Assembly: GCA_936450465.1 (NCBI GenBank) | Contig: OW388296.1 | Location: 50,667,750-50,731,749, forward strand | Length of the DNA: 64,000 bases | DNA from: Gibbula magus | Lineage: Eukaryota > Mollusca > Gastropoda > Trochida > Trochidae | Direction of reading: 5' to 3' | Part shown: positions 46,513-58,204 of the stretch, one piece after another | Position numbering within the stretch: the stretch's first letter is position 1 | Layout of the letters: the number at the start of each line of letters is the position of its first letter | Translations under genes and position numbers: made by a program | Notes under the pieces: model-generated | What the model saw: only the letters and a program-made list of their open reading frames with translations | Databases searched by the model: none | Told to the model about the DNA's origin: nothing

Positions 46513-47389
46513 TGGGAGCCAGTTTTGGATGATAAATCTTATGTTGCACCGATTACATTACTACAGTACTGATGCACTTGGTCGTCAGTCCTCATGAATG
46601 TCTTCCTGCTGTAGGTTCATAATTTCTACCGAATCTGACGTGTTTTCGCAAATTTTACTGACCTTCAAGATAGAAGCCGATCGAAGGAAAAATATTTCTC
46701 CTTCAGCTTCGATCTGATAAGTTTTGAAAACAACGCACAAGAGGTTATGACAAACACGAAATTAGCGTAAAATACTAAGTTCAGTCTAACAACGTATACA
46801 TTGTTGATGGGGTAATCCTCTATTCTAGATAGACAAGCATGATCAACGTGATTGCATAGTAAATTACCGTTGTGAAGGTTTATTTTTAAAGAAAATAGGC
46901 AGACTGCAATGAGAATCTTAGTACAGACTGACATTTCTATTAAATCTTGTAAAAGTACACATGGACCTATTTGTTCTTGTTGTGTTGGGAAGATTGAGCA
47001 GATAATTGTTTTATAATTATTGCCATCATTGTAGACTGTTTTGAATCAGCAGATAACAGATAAGTGATAAAAGATAAAGTATAATGTAGTACATAATCCA
47101 TTTAATAATTAATATATATGTTCACGAATGGGGCAGCATCACAAGATCGTCTTACATTATCAAGAACATTTTAATGACGTCATTCCACTGTTACGATGGC
47201 GTCGTTGAACGTGCTAATTTACTGAGTAGAATATTATGTTATTTCACACATTTTAAGTACGGTTTTAATTTTAACTTATAAATGCCATATTTCACAATGA
47301 AAAAGATCAACACGAGCTCTATGGACAGGAGATGAGAGTCAGGTCATCAGGTTAAAACGTGTGGTCCTGTGCATAGTTCAATCGGCTGC
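46513..47389. other. No gene seen
   Basis: An 89-codon minus frame (46665-46934) has hydrophobic stretches but no splice context or known motif. Confidence 0.35.
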
Positions 47390-47700
47390 TATCAGTGTAG
47401 TTCAGCAACAACCGGTGCAGCTCGCTGGATGGATGGGTCACCCACTACTGGATAAAACTGAGAGTTTCCAGGGTTGATTCCCGGCCCCACACTGAGACAT
47501 GAGTTGAGAGGCGTATGGTGTAACCCTGGGAAAGTGAATTTATTCAAAATGTGCCTCTGTTCACCCAGCAGCAAATGGGTACCCGGTAACGGTTGTGATG
47601 GAGGTGACCGTCTGGTGACACATATAGCAGATTGTAGCGCCCTGAGCAACCACTAATATGGACATATTATTATCATTTTCTTAATAATAATATATATGCT
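47390..47700 (+). repeat. Second-type tRNA-derived SINE
   Basis: A tRNA-like segment ending in CCAGGGTTGATTCCCGGCCC (degenerate B box, about 47468-47486) is followed by a body with CACCCAGCAGCAAATGGGTA and an A/T-rich TTATTATC...TAATAATAATA tail. The AAATGGGTACC word is shared with SINE family 1, while the head differs. Confidence 0.6.
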
Positions 47701-48454
47701 GTTGAAATGACCTTCCTCTTTGTTGTTTCCGGAAATTACCTTTCGTTGTCATTGCCCAACACTGAGAGCAATCACAAACACATACTTTATTCATAATTTT
47801 TACTGTCATCTATTAGCTTTGCTCAAATATGGTAGTAATAATTCTTTGTCTTTGTAACGTATCTAGTAAAGCAAACCATTGCTGTAAGTATCATAACGGA
47901 GATAAGTAACAGATGTAGTTGGAAAGTCTTCATTGTTAGGGAACCTGTAACGATGTAACAAGTGGACAATATGCATTTGAAATAGTTATTCTATCATGCT
48001 GGAAACACAATCCCTCATCTAATCGTAGTTTGGTTCGTATCAACCTGTTAATCCCTCTGATCTGAAATTCCTATTTATTGCACTTAGAAAATTTAAGATT
48101 ACGAAAAACATACCATACATCTCGCTACCTCAGACAATCAGTGTTTACGACAGAGACAAAAGTCTATTTTGATTATAATTGAAATCAATAGACATTGATT
48201 TCTTCTAACTCTGGGTCCATCCTTAACGGTTCTCTTTTTCAAAAGCTTGTCTATGGCTTCAAAATAAAACAAGGTCAAACGTTTTCCTCATAAGTACCTA
48301 GTGCAGCTGACAAGTATTTGGGGATGGAAATCCGGGTGGTCCGGCCTCACAAACCTAAGAAAATCTCATCCTCACCTGTCAGCAACTCAAATCATAACTG
48401 GATGCTATCTCCGTCACACGCTAATTTTAGTCTTGCTGCATTTCCTTTATGCTA
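47701..48454. other. No gene seen
   Basis: AT-rich; nothing recognised. Confidence 0.4.
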
Positions 48455-48880
48455 CGGTCACACTTACACGATGTCATCCACGATGTATCACGAGCAACTT
48501 CATCTTGATATGCACCTATATGTTCTGGATACACACGCCATTCACACTTACAACGAACTTGATGTGCACGTGGCTTTTCGGCGAAGGTCGTATTGAGCTA
48601 CGATTGGGTAAAATGTTTTGAACATGCTCAAAACTTTCGCGATCATCGGGAAACATCGTGAAATACACGCACTATGCACGTGGTGCATAAGTGTTACATC
48701 GTACTTTACTCTTGTTTATCGTAGCATTAGCGTGAGCAAATTGTTATTACGATGCTCCCGTCAACTGTACGAATAGGAAGTGCTAATTGCGAATGTGTTA
48801 CGTTCACTAAAGAGTTGATTCCGAGCATAAGGCGTCTTTAACAAGACACCATTAAGTGTTTACCACGATATTCAAGTGCT
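48455..48880. repeat. Possible third iterated-motif element (ATCGTG/CACGAT words)
   Basis: Dense in CACGAT, ATCGTG, TACGAT and ATCGTA words (for example TTACACGATG, CCACGATGTATCACGAGC, GAAACATCGTG, TTACATCGTAC, TTACGATGC, TACCACGATATT), with word orientation switching partway, as in the elements at 5181 and 38229. Ends are not clearly inverted, so the element is either decayed or not bounded here. Confidence 0.4.
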
Positions 48881-49619
48881 CTTCACAAACAATGTCTTTT
48901 TGGCATGTTTGGTATGTAATCAATCTTTATTTCATACTGAAAAGGCCACAGGTCTATAGCACATACATGATGGATAAATACACACATAAATACGGGTTAC
49001 ATCGATAATACTTTGTTTCTATACAGCATTGCATAATGGATGAACATGGCAAGATTTTCTAATATAGTTTGACTTCTAATGCTGACAAGAGTTGATAATG
49101 TAATTGTATTTGGATGGAGATAGTAATATTTTAAAATATATTTACAACGTAATGTATAATACAATGGGCAAATGAGAAGAAGGTCGTGAGACGAACATAT
49201 TAATCGTGCTAATGAACGTCTAAATTTCTATATGTTAACACTTGGTAAATATAATTCATCGATTAGATCATTTTTGAACATTGAATAATACAAACATTTG
49301 CTTGATAACGAAATTTGTTCACTCCATGTTTGAATATAGATATCTTTAAGTCTTGTAGTTAATGACTGAATGAACGGTGTGTGTAATTCTTCATATTGTG
49401 CATTCGGTGTCGACCCGGGAAGTATAAAATATAAATTTCAGAAGCCCCGCCAAATATAATTTCAGTTTGGGGCAAAGTGCCGTTTAGTTTAATAATAGCT
49501 GGGAAAAGGGTATTTACTTGTCAAAACACAACCCGCGAAGGGGGGTGCTTATCAAAACAAACTTGGTTAATTGAGAAGTTGCAGTTAACAGAGTAAGCAT
49601 TTGTTTTATTAAGAAAACA
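48881..49619. other. No gene seen
   Basis: AT-rich flank of the retroelement remnants; nothing recognised. Confidence 0.4.
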
Positions 49620-50045
49620 TTTTGTTGAAAAAATTATATAGTGCCTTTAAAGATTTGCAAACAAACTTTGATAATATATGGCAGGTGGGACTTTGGCAAA
49701 AACGTATCAATGATGTGATTTCAGGGAAGATCTTAAAAGTTATTTGTAATATAATATAATAATGTATGATGATATTAAGTCTTGTGTTTCATTAGGGGGA
49801 AATGATTCTGCTTATTTTAATTGCTGTTAAGGAGTACGCCGGATGAGTTACAGCATGAATGTATTTAGAAAACATTGCGTAATGTGGAGGTTGAAAGAGA
49901 ATATTGAAAAAACTAAAGTAGTAGTGTTTGGATCCGGAACTGAATTTTCGACAATATTTTGTTCAGATAGTTATACTTACCTAGAAATAGAATTTTAGAA
50001 GAACAGGAAATTTAATACTGCCATAAAAGCCCTAAGAGATCAAGG
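49620..50045 (+). pseudogene. Non-LTR reverse transcriptase remnant, plus copy
   Basis: Translated with frame changes, the segment reads AFKDLQ, FDNIWQVGLWQK, INDVISGKILKVICN, DDIKSCVS and GVRR, then jumps to CVMWRLKENIEKTKVVVFGS and YTYLEIEF, and KNRKFNTAIKALRDQG. These correspond to the FD-containing palm motif, the GVRQG motif and the WxLxVNxxKTKVVVF and YLGI region of a non-LTR reverse transcriptase. The catalytic (F/Y)ADD segment between them is deleted and stops interrupt the frame, so it is dead. The minus-strand remnant just to the right belongs to a similar type. Confidence 0.7.
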
Positions 50046-50109
50046 CCTGATAGCAATGACTTTTTTTTATTAAAATCACGAAATCTACATTTACCACTTT
50101 GTAAATAAT

Positions 50110-51090
50110 GTAAATTATAATTCACCCGTGGATTGATGGTTGAGACAAATGAGTGCATATATGTGAATATGTTGTCTGAACTTTATACAAAAGCAGAACT
50201 AAAAGCTCAGTTGAATCACAAGAGAAGAGACGAAGTAAACACAAGAGTATTCTTTCTATTTGGTGAAAATCAGTTAATAACCAAATTTCTGCTCCATAAG
50301 TCAAAATTGGATTTATTTTTGCATCAAATATTTTGAAGAAGGTTTTATAATTCATATAGTGTATTGATTGTTTTCAGTATACGGATAAGTGATTTTTGCG
50401 CCTGAAGCGCAGCATACTTGACATGCATGGTCCATGACTTCTTATAACAGCTAACACATTCTAGCCGTATATCTTTAAATGTCCTTTTTTCTATTTTAGA
50501 GATTTTACCCCCTTATTCAAAGACTACGATTTTTGTTATCTCCCTGTTAACTGTTAATTTCCATGTAACACAATATTGTTCAAGTTCATTTAATTGATTT
50601 TGGAGGCCACGTATGGTGCTTGAACATAAAACAACGTCGTCTGCTAACAAGATAAGGAATATGTGGACAATTTCTGGATGGAGTTTGATGCCGTTTGAGC
50701 AGTTAGTTTCCATGTCGGTAGCAAGTTCATTTATGAAGAATGAAAAAAGAAATGGGCTAAGAATACAATCCTGTCTGACACCAAGTTGCAATTCGAACGT
50801 TTCCGAAAATCTTTGGTTACTTTTAACACATGCCTTTACGTTATAACATATTCAATAAAAGTTTACACATGGTGTCACTAAGACCACGACATTGAAATAA
50901 GTTCGAAAGTTTGTTCCGTTGCACAGAATCAAATGTTTTGCAAAATCTACAAACCCGGCATAATTTGATCACCCTTTTATATTCAAATATCTTTTAACAA
51001 GACTTTGTAATATAAACATATTGTCAATAGTGGTATATCCATGTCTAAAGCCAGCTTGTGATTCATTAATTTTATCCATTAACTACCCCC
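50110..51090 (-). pseudogene. Non-LTR reverse transcriptase remnant, minus copy
   Basis: Reading from 51090 downwards with frameshifts: INESQAGFRHGYTTIDNMFI, QSLVKRYLNIK, YAGFVDFAK, then an open stretch at 50791-50513 with QLGVRQDCILSPFLFSFFIN, LLADDVVLCSS and WKLTVNREITKIVVF, and after a decayed gap FKIFDAKINPILTYGAEIW at 50330-50270. This covers the fingers, palm (LADD in place of FADD) and post-RT region. Stops and shifts make it non-functional. It points toward the plus-strand remnant at 49620-50045, so the two lie tail to tail. Confidence 0.85.
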
Positions 51091-51640
51091 AGTTTACAAG
51101 TCTCTTACATGTCAAAGGGTCCGTTCATGAAATCTAAATACTTTACGCAATACCATCGGCACATTCTAGTACTGCCCAAGAAGCGAACAAGAGAGCGAGA
51201 ATGCCAGGTCGTAGAACAAGACTGCTCAGGTAAGATATGTGGTAATCATTACTATATAAGTTATAAACTTCTCTCGAGGTCAATACATTCTGGTGTTATC
51301 ATCATTGCAGCTGTATAGCCCAAGCCCAAGCCGAGGGCATACACTGCAACGAAAATGCGCACATTAGACCGTATTACACATGTACCTGAGGGACAAGCTT
51401 ACAACGTATTATCAACCTACCAGCCATATAACGTGATACTTGAAACGAAACTTAAACCGTATCACCCGGTACGAGGGACTTATACAACCTTGTAATTCCC
51501 TCCAGGAGGGTTTACACATACACTTGTTGATATATTTGTTAAGATGACGGCTTGAAAGTAAAGATCTGAAGAAACTAACTTAGACTAATTTTGAAAAATT
51601 TCATAAGTTGACGACAGAATATGTACAGCAAATGTTTTGC
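51091..51640. other. No gene seen
   Basis: Upstream flank of the minus RT remnant; no exon seen. It may contain unrecognisable 5' parts of that element. Confidence 0.35.
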
Positions 51641-51647
51641 AGAAAGT

Positions 51648-51725
51648 GCGTCTCGAACCCGTATCCACTATCACCTGCAGTTACTGAGTCAGCGCCTCTG
51701 ACTACTGAGCTAAGGGGACAGACGA
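51648..51725 (-). repeat. tRNA-like sequence
   Basis: On the minus strand: CCCCTTAGCTCAGTAGTCAG (D-arm and A box) and ATACGGGTTCGAGACGC (T-arm with B box), about 50 bp apart. The anticodon arm and acceptor stem do not fold cleanly, so a decayed tRNA or SINE head is more likely than a working tRNA. Confidence 0.5.
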
Positions 51726-51851
51726 GATATCACGGTACACGGTGCGCGGCTGACATCACCCAGGGATCCTCAAATAACGCCAGGGATCCTTAATATAACG
51801 CGATAACTTGTAAAAAGCCTGTTTTACACTTTAAAAACGGTTGATAATATT

Positions 51852-51990
51852 GATAACCCATTCTACCTCGGATATAGTAAGGTTGTAGACCCTGATAGTC
51901 AGGAAAAACCCTCGGATGCTTCGCATACTCGGGTTTTTACTACCTATCAGGGTCCACAACCGTACCATATCCTCGGTATCATGGGTTATC
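51852..51990. repeat. 139-bp hairpin with GGATGCTTCGCATAC centre
   Basis: 5' arm landmarks GATAACCCATTCTACCTCGG, GTTGTAGACCCTGATAG and AAAAACCCTCGGATGC pair with the 3' arm complement (GATAACCCATGATACCGAGG, GTTGTGGACCCTGATAG, AAAAACCCGAGTATGC). About 85 percent matched. Same plan as 11867 and 46044. Confidence 0.85.
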
Positions 51991-52665
51991 CATATATTAA
52001 TCTTACTTGCATGTCAACTTTTACAGATTTTTGTCTGCAACAAAACTGTTATGAATAGAAAGAATTAGATTTAGCGTTGGTCCGCATAGGAGTTTAATAA
52101 TTGCGTTTCTTAGTCGTTTTTTGCTTTGCTTCCTTCGGAAATGCTTGGTGGCTTAACTAGAGATGAAACGTCGACATCCATGGTGGACCTGTACTGGTAT
52201 TGTATCATGTAGCCAAGAGAAGTACACTACTGTGCACAATTAAGTACACCATGTTTCGCGCACATTTCACGCACATTTCGCGAAATCCGGTATACTTAAT
52301 TATGCACAGTAGTGAAACGTGTCTGAAACCAAAATTGATAAGAAGATATTATGTCGAAACATACCTGAAGGTCATGGTCACTTATTTAAATTATTCATAT
52401 AATCTGCCATTCTTGTCAGTTAATCTTCTGAAATACTATCTCAGGTTGCTGAAGATATATTTCATAAAATGCGGTTATATTATTGACATTTACATTTACA
52501 TATATATTTAGAAGACTCAACTGAATTAATCATATATTTCGCAATATAGTTCTTTGCAGCTGCATTTCAAATGTTTTACTATAAAACTACTATATCAAAA
52601 CAATTTTCAAGATTCACACTTTAATGAAACATTAATAATTATAAGAACAAGACGATTCTTTAATG
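51991..52665. other. No gene seen; contains GATGAAACGTCGAC at about 52163-52176
   Basis: AT-rich. The GAAACGTCG word recurs in the palindrome modules at 52.7, 52.9 and 62.6 kb. Confidence 0.4.
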
Positions 52666-52990
52666 AAGATGACAAGGCATTTATGGATGATCAACTTCTT
52701 TATCAACAATAGCGACGTTTCTGTATAGAACCTTATACCGTTATCAAGCAATCTATACCGTCGCTAATGTTAATAAAGAAGTTGATCATCCATAAATGCC
52801 TTGTCTTCCTCATCACACCAACTTCTAGAATGCCCATCAAACAGTTGAACTTCTTCCATGTGAAAAACACACGACGTTTCGGAGTATATTCTCACTTCTT
52901 TATGTTCACATTTCACTTCTTTTTCGCATTAAGAAGTTGTTTTCCCGGAAATCTTCCCGTCATTGTGTATGCCACTTCTAAATGCCCTTC
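52666..52990. repeat. Palindromic module with AATAAAGAAGTTGATCATCC arms
   Basis: Arms at 52666-52708 and about 52771-52813 are inverted copies (GACAAGGCATTTATGGATGA and TCAACTTCTTTAT...) around a 60-bp loop that holds GCGACGTTTCTGTATAGAAC and TATACCGTTATCAAGCA. A second GACGTTTCGGAG...CTTCTTTATG segment follows at 52872-52905. The words GAAACGTCG, AATAAAGAAGTTG and ATCCATA recur at 62.6 kb. I suspect terminal repeats of a Penelope-like element, but no reverse transcriptase/GIY-YIG sequence is present to show it. Confidence 0.55.
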
Positions 52991-53433
52991 AAAAATATGT
53001 AATTATTGTTGATACATTTCATGTCCTATACTCTAAATCAAATGATATTTTCCATTTAAAGTCACGTTGAAATCAATCAAACTGGTCATTTACATATAGT
53101 GCTTATATACAGTACTGAAAGTCTGCTCAAAGGTGCTTGAATTGGAAGCTTTGATTGATTTGAAGACGTAAAGTGTCTGAGTGCTCATCAGTTTAAAATC
53201 GGCATTCTGGCAATTTTTAACCAGTACCCTTTTTGTACTTAGATAACAATCATTGATTAATAGCTTAAGTCGATAAAACAGTATCCCATTAATACATGAA
53301 ATCTCAACTGATAAACGTCATGATGAATAGGGCTCGTTTTTCTTTCTTCTAAAACATAGTTAAATGAGATCAATAATCATTTACTCACACAAGGGAAATA
53401 TAGGTTGTATCTTCATTCGGTAGTGATTATATT
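52991..53433. other. No gene seen
   Basis: AT-rich spacer. Confidence 0.45.
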
Positions 53434-53796
53434 TTAAAGGGTCAGGAGCACGTTTTTTGCAAATTTTATCTTTTCAAATTTCCCTTTTATAATGATAGTT
53501 TATGTCATTTATATTTACTTTAGGGGGTAAAACATCTTGTTACACAAACCAATTATCCGTAGTGGTAATAACGGCGTTGCGTTTAAAGCAAATATTGCAT
53601 GGCGGCCATTTTATTGTGAACACATTTTATTATTTCAAATTGACAAAAACGATTCCCATGGCTTTACCGAACCATGTACACTCATTTTAAACTTGATTTT
53701 CCAAAGAGAGAAGGATGTTTTACTATTGGTGACATTATTTTTCAAATACATTTCTTAAACTTTTTTTAAGAGAAAAAACGAGCTACTGCCCCTTTA
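53434..53796 (+). mobile_element. MITE family 1, copy F
   Basis: TTAAAGGGTCAGGAGCACG at the left and CGAGCTACTGCCCCTTTAC at the right. Collinear interior, more diverged ends than the other full copies, and the right TTAA has become TTAC. Confidence 0.88.
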
Positions 53797-55089
53797 CATA
53801 TAACAAACTAATCACGCTGTAGTAAGCGTTTTAAACAGTTTAAGAAGACAAGAAGGGCTGAGTGAGTAAGGTATTGTTTAGCACAGTATTGCAGTTACTA
53901 CTATCGGTGTGAAGTTATTTTGTGACAGAAAATATAAAATGTATTGTTTATCAAAAATATTAAATGCCTTTCGAAAAATATTAAATGCGATTAAATGAGG
54001 TATTAACAATGCCAAATGGAAATATTAATGATACTGAATTTTCCCGATTTGTACAGTATCTCAACAGAGCCAGACTGAGTAATGAACATGGCGTCGACGT
54101 TTTAAAAATGTTATATCTTTTTACGAATGTAAACAAATAAATATTTTTGTATTTCCCTTAAAGTATTTGAAGCCACCTTTAGATGCTAACTGGGTTTTTT
54201 AATTGCTCTTTATATTTTTGTGTAAAAGGAAAAAACACATAAAGCTGAAGCTTAAAAGGATTATTTTTGCAATGAACTGCAATGTATGATTACATTTGAC
54301 ATGGTGACACGGACATTAGGGTCGTGAGCTTGTTACATACCCTAATTGATTTTGATAATATTGGCGGCTTAATGGTCTATTGCTTATGGTTCCCCGTCCT
54401 TTATTTTCTCATAGATGTGTCCATATTGTATTATTATTATCATTATCAAGACGATACATGGAGTAATATTATCAACAGAACTGCATTATTTATCATAAAG
54501 ACTGTATGTACCTATTAAATTATTTAATAAATATATAGGTATTTCATAAACATGTAGATAAAAAAATCTCTCGTTTTGGTCATCCACATCAAACATCAAC
54601 CATCCTCCTATTAAGGCTTTAGATTTGGGATCAATACGGAAAACATTGAAGAGATCAATATTGCATGAAATCAATTGCATTGTATTTGCAATGTACTGTT
54701 AATTAATGTTATTTTATTTCGATAGAGTAAAGGGTGGTTGTATGCTTGAGACATAAACTATGTGATAAACATGTATGATCGTGTGTATGATTATCATGTA
54801 TGTTTTAGTAAGCCTTCATATGATATTAACTAACATAAAAAACGAATACATAAAGAGTATATCCACATATCATATGTTTAACATTTTGTGTGGTTCATTA
54901 ACATTTGCAGATGCATCAATTTCGTTTTCACCATTTCATACAAACAAACAAGACTAGTGAATTTGAAATTAAAATCTAAGATTGTGAAGACAGTAAACAA
55001 CTAAAACATATCAAAGAAGAGGAAATAAGAGGAATTCAACTCAGAAACAAAATAATTGTGTCATTTAGAATATAGAAATTAGAATATAG
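53797..55089. other. No gene seen
   Basis: AT-rich; nothing recognised. Confidence 0.4.
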
Positions 55090-55330
55090 AATTTTCTTTG
55101 AGAGGCATTTTTAGAAGCTGGTATGATGAATAAGAACAAGTTCTATGGATATAGATTTCGATGCAGATACTAGCACCGTTATCAAGCAAGTGCTTGATAA
55201 CGGTGCTAGTATCTGTGTTCTATACAATCTTGGAAGAATAAATATCTTAAGATTTGGCCTATACCATCTTGGAATATTTTGATATTCCAAGATGGTATAA
55301 CAAATCTTAAGATATGTGCGGAAATCTTAA
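55090..55330 (-). repeat. Palindrome module, copy X (with extra 52-bp perfect palindrome)
   Basis: In reverse complement it runs: hairpin CTTAAGATTTGTTATACCAT ... ATTCCAAGATGGTATAGG, then CTTCCAAGATTGTATAGAAC, then a 52-bp palindrome (55164-55215), then ATCCATAGAACTTGTTCTTA. The copy at 62490-62660 has the same order but with a GAAACGTCG/AATAAAGAAG block where the 52-bp palindrome stands. Confidence 0.75.
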
Positions 55331-55439
55331 GATATGATCTAAACCTGAAACCTCCTGTTCAATCTTGGAATATTTAAATATCTTAAGATTATTTTGTTCA
55401 ATCTTGAAATATTGTAATAAAATGACTTTGAATTTTTTT

Positions 55440-56830
55440 TAAATAAATTTATTTTAATGAAAAAATGACTTTGATGGGAAACATGTCTTTGATAAGAAAA
55501 AAGTGACTTTGGTGAAAAAATGACTTTGATGAAAAAAATGTCTCTGATGAAAAAATGACTTTGATGGAAATATTGACTTTGATTTAAAAAAATTGACTTT
55601 GGTGGAAAAATGACTTTGACGAAAATGTTGCCTTTGATGAAAAGAAATGACTTTGATGGAAAAAGTTACATTGAAGAAAACAAATAAATTTGATGAATAA
55701 TATTTCTTTGATAATGATATTGACTTTGATTAAAAAAGTGTCTTTGCTGAACAAATGATTTGGTAACAAAATAACTTTGATGAAAGAAAATAACTTTGAA
55801 CAAATCTTGACTTTGATGAAAAAAGGATTTGATGAAAATATAACTCTGAAGAAAAAAATGACTTTGATGAAAACATTTCTCAGATGAAAAAGAATAATGA
55901 AAATATCGACTTTAATGAAAAAAGTGATTTTGGTGAAAAAAAATGATTTAATGAAAGTTTTGACTTCGATTTAAAAAATATTGACTTTGGTGAAAAAATG
56001 AAAATATCGACTTTGATGAAAAAAGTGATTTTGGTGAAAAAAATGATTTAATGAAAGTTTTGACTTCGATTAAAAATTATTGACTAGTGAAAAATGACTT
56101 TGATGAAAATATTGACTTTAGTTAAAATATTGACTTTCCTGAAAAAATGTGCCTTTGATGGGAAAAAAAGACTTTGGTGAATTTAATTTTTAAAAAGTGA
56201 TTTTGGTGAATAAATTATTTGATGAAAATATTGACTTTGATGAAAAAATTAACTTTGATGGAAAAGGATTACTCTGATGACAATATTGACTTTGATGAAA
56301 AAAGTGATTTGGTGAAAAGAAATGACTTTGATGGAAAAAGTTACTTTGAAGAAAACAAATAAATTTGATGAATAATATTTCTTTAATAAAGATATTGACT
56401 TTGATTTAAAACGTGTCTTTGCTTAAAAATTGATTTGGTGACAACAATAACTTTGATGAAAATCTTGACTTTGATGAAAAAAGTGAGTTGGTGAACAAAT
56501 GATTTAATGAAATATTGACTTTGATTAAAATAATGACTTGCTGAAAAAAGTGACTTTTATGAACAAAATTCCTTTGATGAAAAAAAATGACTAATGAAAA
56601 ATAAATTCCTTTAATGAAAATATCGACTTTGATGAAAATAATGATTTTGGTGAAAAAATTATTTAATGAAAATATTGACTTTGATGAAAATAATGATTTT
56701 GCTGAAAAAAGTGATTTTGATGAAATAAAATGACTTTGGAGAAAAAATGACTTTGATTAAAATAATGACTTTGATGAAAATGTTATTTGTATGAAGAAAA
56801 TTACCTTCAATACAAACTGTGACCTTAGTT
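55440..56830. repeat. Degenerate satellite of TGACTTTGATGAAAAAA
   Basis: About 75-80 degenerate units of 15-20 bp over 1.4 kb, with core GACTTTGATGAAAA and many small indels. One strand is strongly purine-rich. A longer block near 55900-55975 is repeated at about 55997-56070 (AAATATCGACTTTRATGAAA), so segmental duplication has occurred within the array. Not coding. Confidence 0.9.
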
Positions 56831-57536
56831 TAAATATATTACCTTGATGAACTGTAAATTTGAATTTAACAGACATAAAGATGAAGATATTGCTATAGAT
56901 ACATAAGTACTTGTTTATGGACGAGTTTGCCATTTGATGAAGACATTATTGCCATAACGGCAGAGTTACATTGGAAATACAAGTTTGTATGGACAATTTT
57001 GGGAATGACAGGTTATTAAACATATACATGTACATAAACAAAACATACAAATACGTGAACATAAACACTTGATACATATTGATACACATTGCTAAACATA
57101 TATATAAATACATATTAAGTTTTAACAAGTTAGATTATCAAATGCACGATTTTACTTTTTTTTTAGATCAAATATACTGCAGCACATGTTGCAATTCTAT
57201 TTCAACTGTAAGAAGTATGTGTTTTAGTCGACAGTCCATTACCTAGTTTCTTCTGCTTCTTTTCCCATTTACTTATAACTGTTTACGTTGTTTATATGTC
57301 GATATCTCTTAACAGTGTTTCATAAGACAAACATGTTGTTAGCATATTTAAATTATTCTGTCACATTTACATTCATTTCAATCATAATTTGTGACACATT
57401 TGACAGTCCTGTCTCTTAATCGTAAATACTTCAGGATTCCGTTATTTCATTCATGTGGCAGATAGAATAAGAGCAGGAAACGCATTTATTTAAAGTTGCT
57501 ATGAGTAAATTAGACCACTGACGACAGATATATACT
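56831..57536. other. No gene seen
   Basis: AT-rich spacer between the satellite and the LINE tail. Confidence 0.45.
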
Positions 57537-57538
57537 TC

Positions 57539-57571
<33 letters not shown>

Positions 57572-57783
57572 GTTTATTACCGTGTCATGTGTTACATATT
57601 ACATACACATATTACATTTAAAACAACACCGGGCCTGTTAAGGCCGAAATGACACCTTAAAATACATCAAGTTTTAAAATTCATTTACAATTTACATAAA
57701 CAAATACCAACCATACTATACATTTACACTCAATGTAGCTTTCATAAACGATACAGTTATACACATTGCAACTTTCATACATA

Positions 57784-57935
57784 TATACACACACAGATAC
57801 CATACACACACAGATACCATACACACACAGATACCATACACACACAGATACCATACACACACAGATACCATACACACACAGATACCATACACACACAGAT
57901 ACCATACACACACAGATACCATACACACACGGATA
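57784..57935. repeat. Minisatellite, 17-bp unit CACACAGATACCATACA
   Basis: About nine near-identical copies inside the LINE's 3' UTR. Because 17 is not a multiple of 3, a long periodic open frame appears in several frames of both strands; none is a gene. Confidence 0.95.
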
Positions 57936-58204
57936 TCATACACACATCCATCAGTCCTCACAAACATCCATTCATTAATTCATCCAAAATTCCATACCTA
58001 CATACATACAAATAAACATACACATATCTTTCACTCTGCTTGTTTCCAGACTGAGTCATTCCCATTTTCATCCATTAATTAAGATTCACACAGGCTGAAA
58101 CAGATTCTCATTCAAACATACAACTCACACTTAAAAATATTGTAAAACATATGATAGCAAAATACAATAAAAAAATTATGCTGAGGAGATTAGTTGATAG
58201 TCAT

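Noticed and set aside
46665..46934. 89-codon minus frame with hydrophobic stretches resembling a membrane protein
   Set aside because: Short, AT-rich derived hydrophobicity, no receptor motifs and no splice sites at its ends.
53162..53222. CTGATGA at 53183-53189 (minus) as a second hammerhead
   Set aside because: No stem II or GAAAC block follows; the same holds for CTGATGA words near 13170, 13495, 22387, 36950 and 62860.
55440..56830. Possible CRISPR-like or spacer-repeat array
   Set aside because: Units are short, degenerate and contiguous without unique spacers; it is a eukaryotic satellite.
57681..57978. Long periodic open frames on both strands (Tyr-Leu-Cys-Val type and Ile-Pro-Tyr-Thr-His type)
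   Set aside because: They are translations of the 17-bp minisatellite in the LINE 3' UTR.
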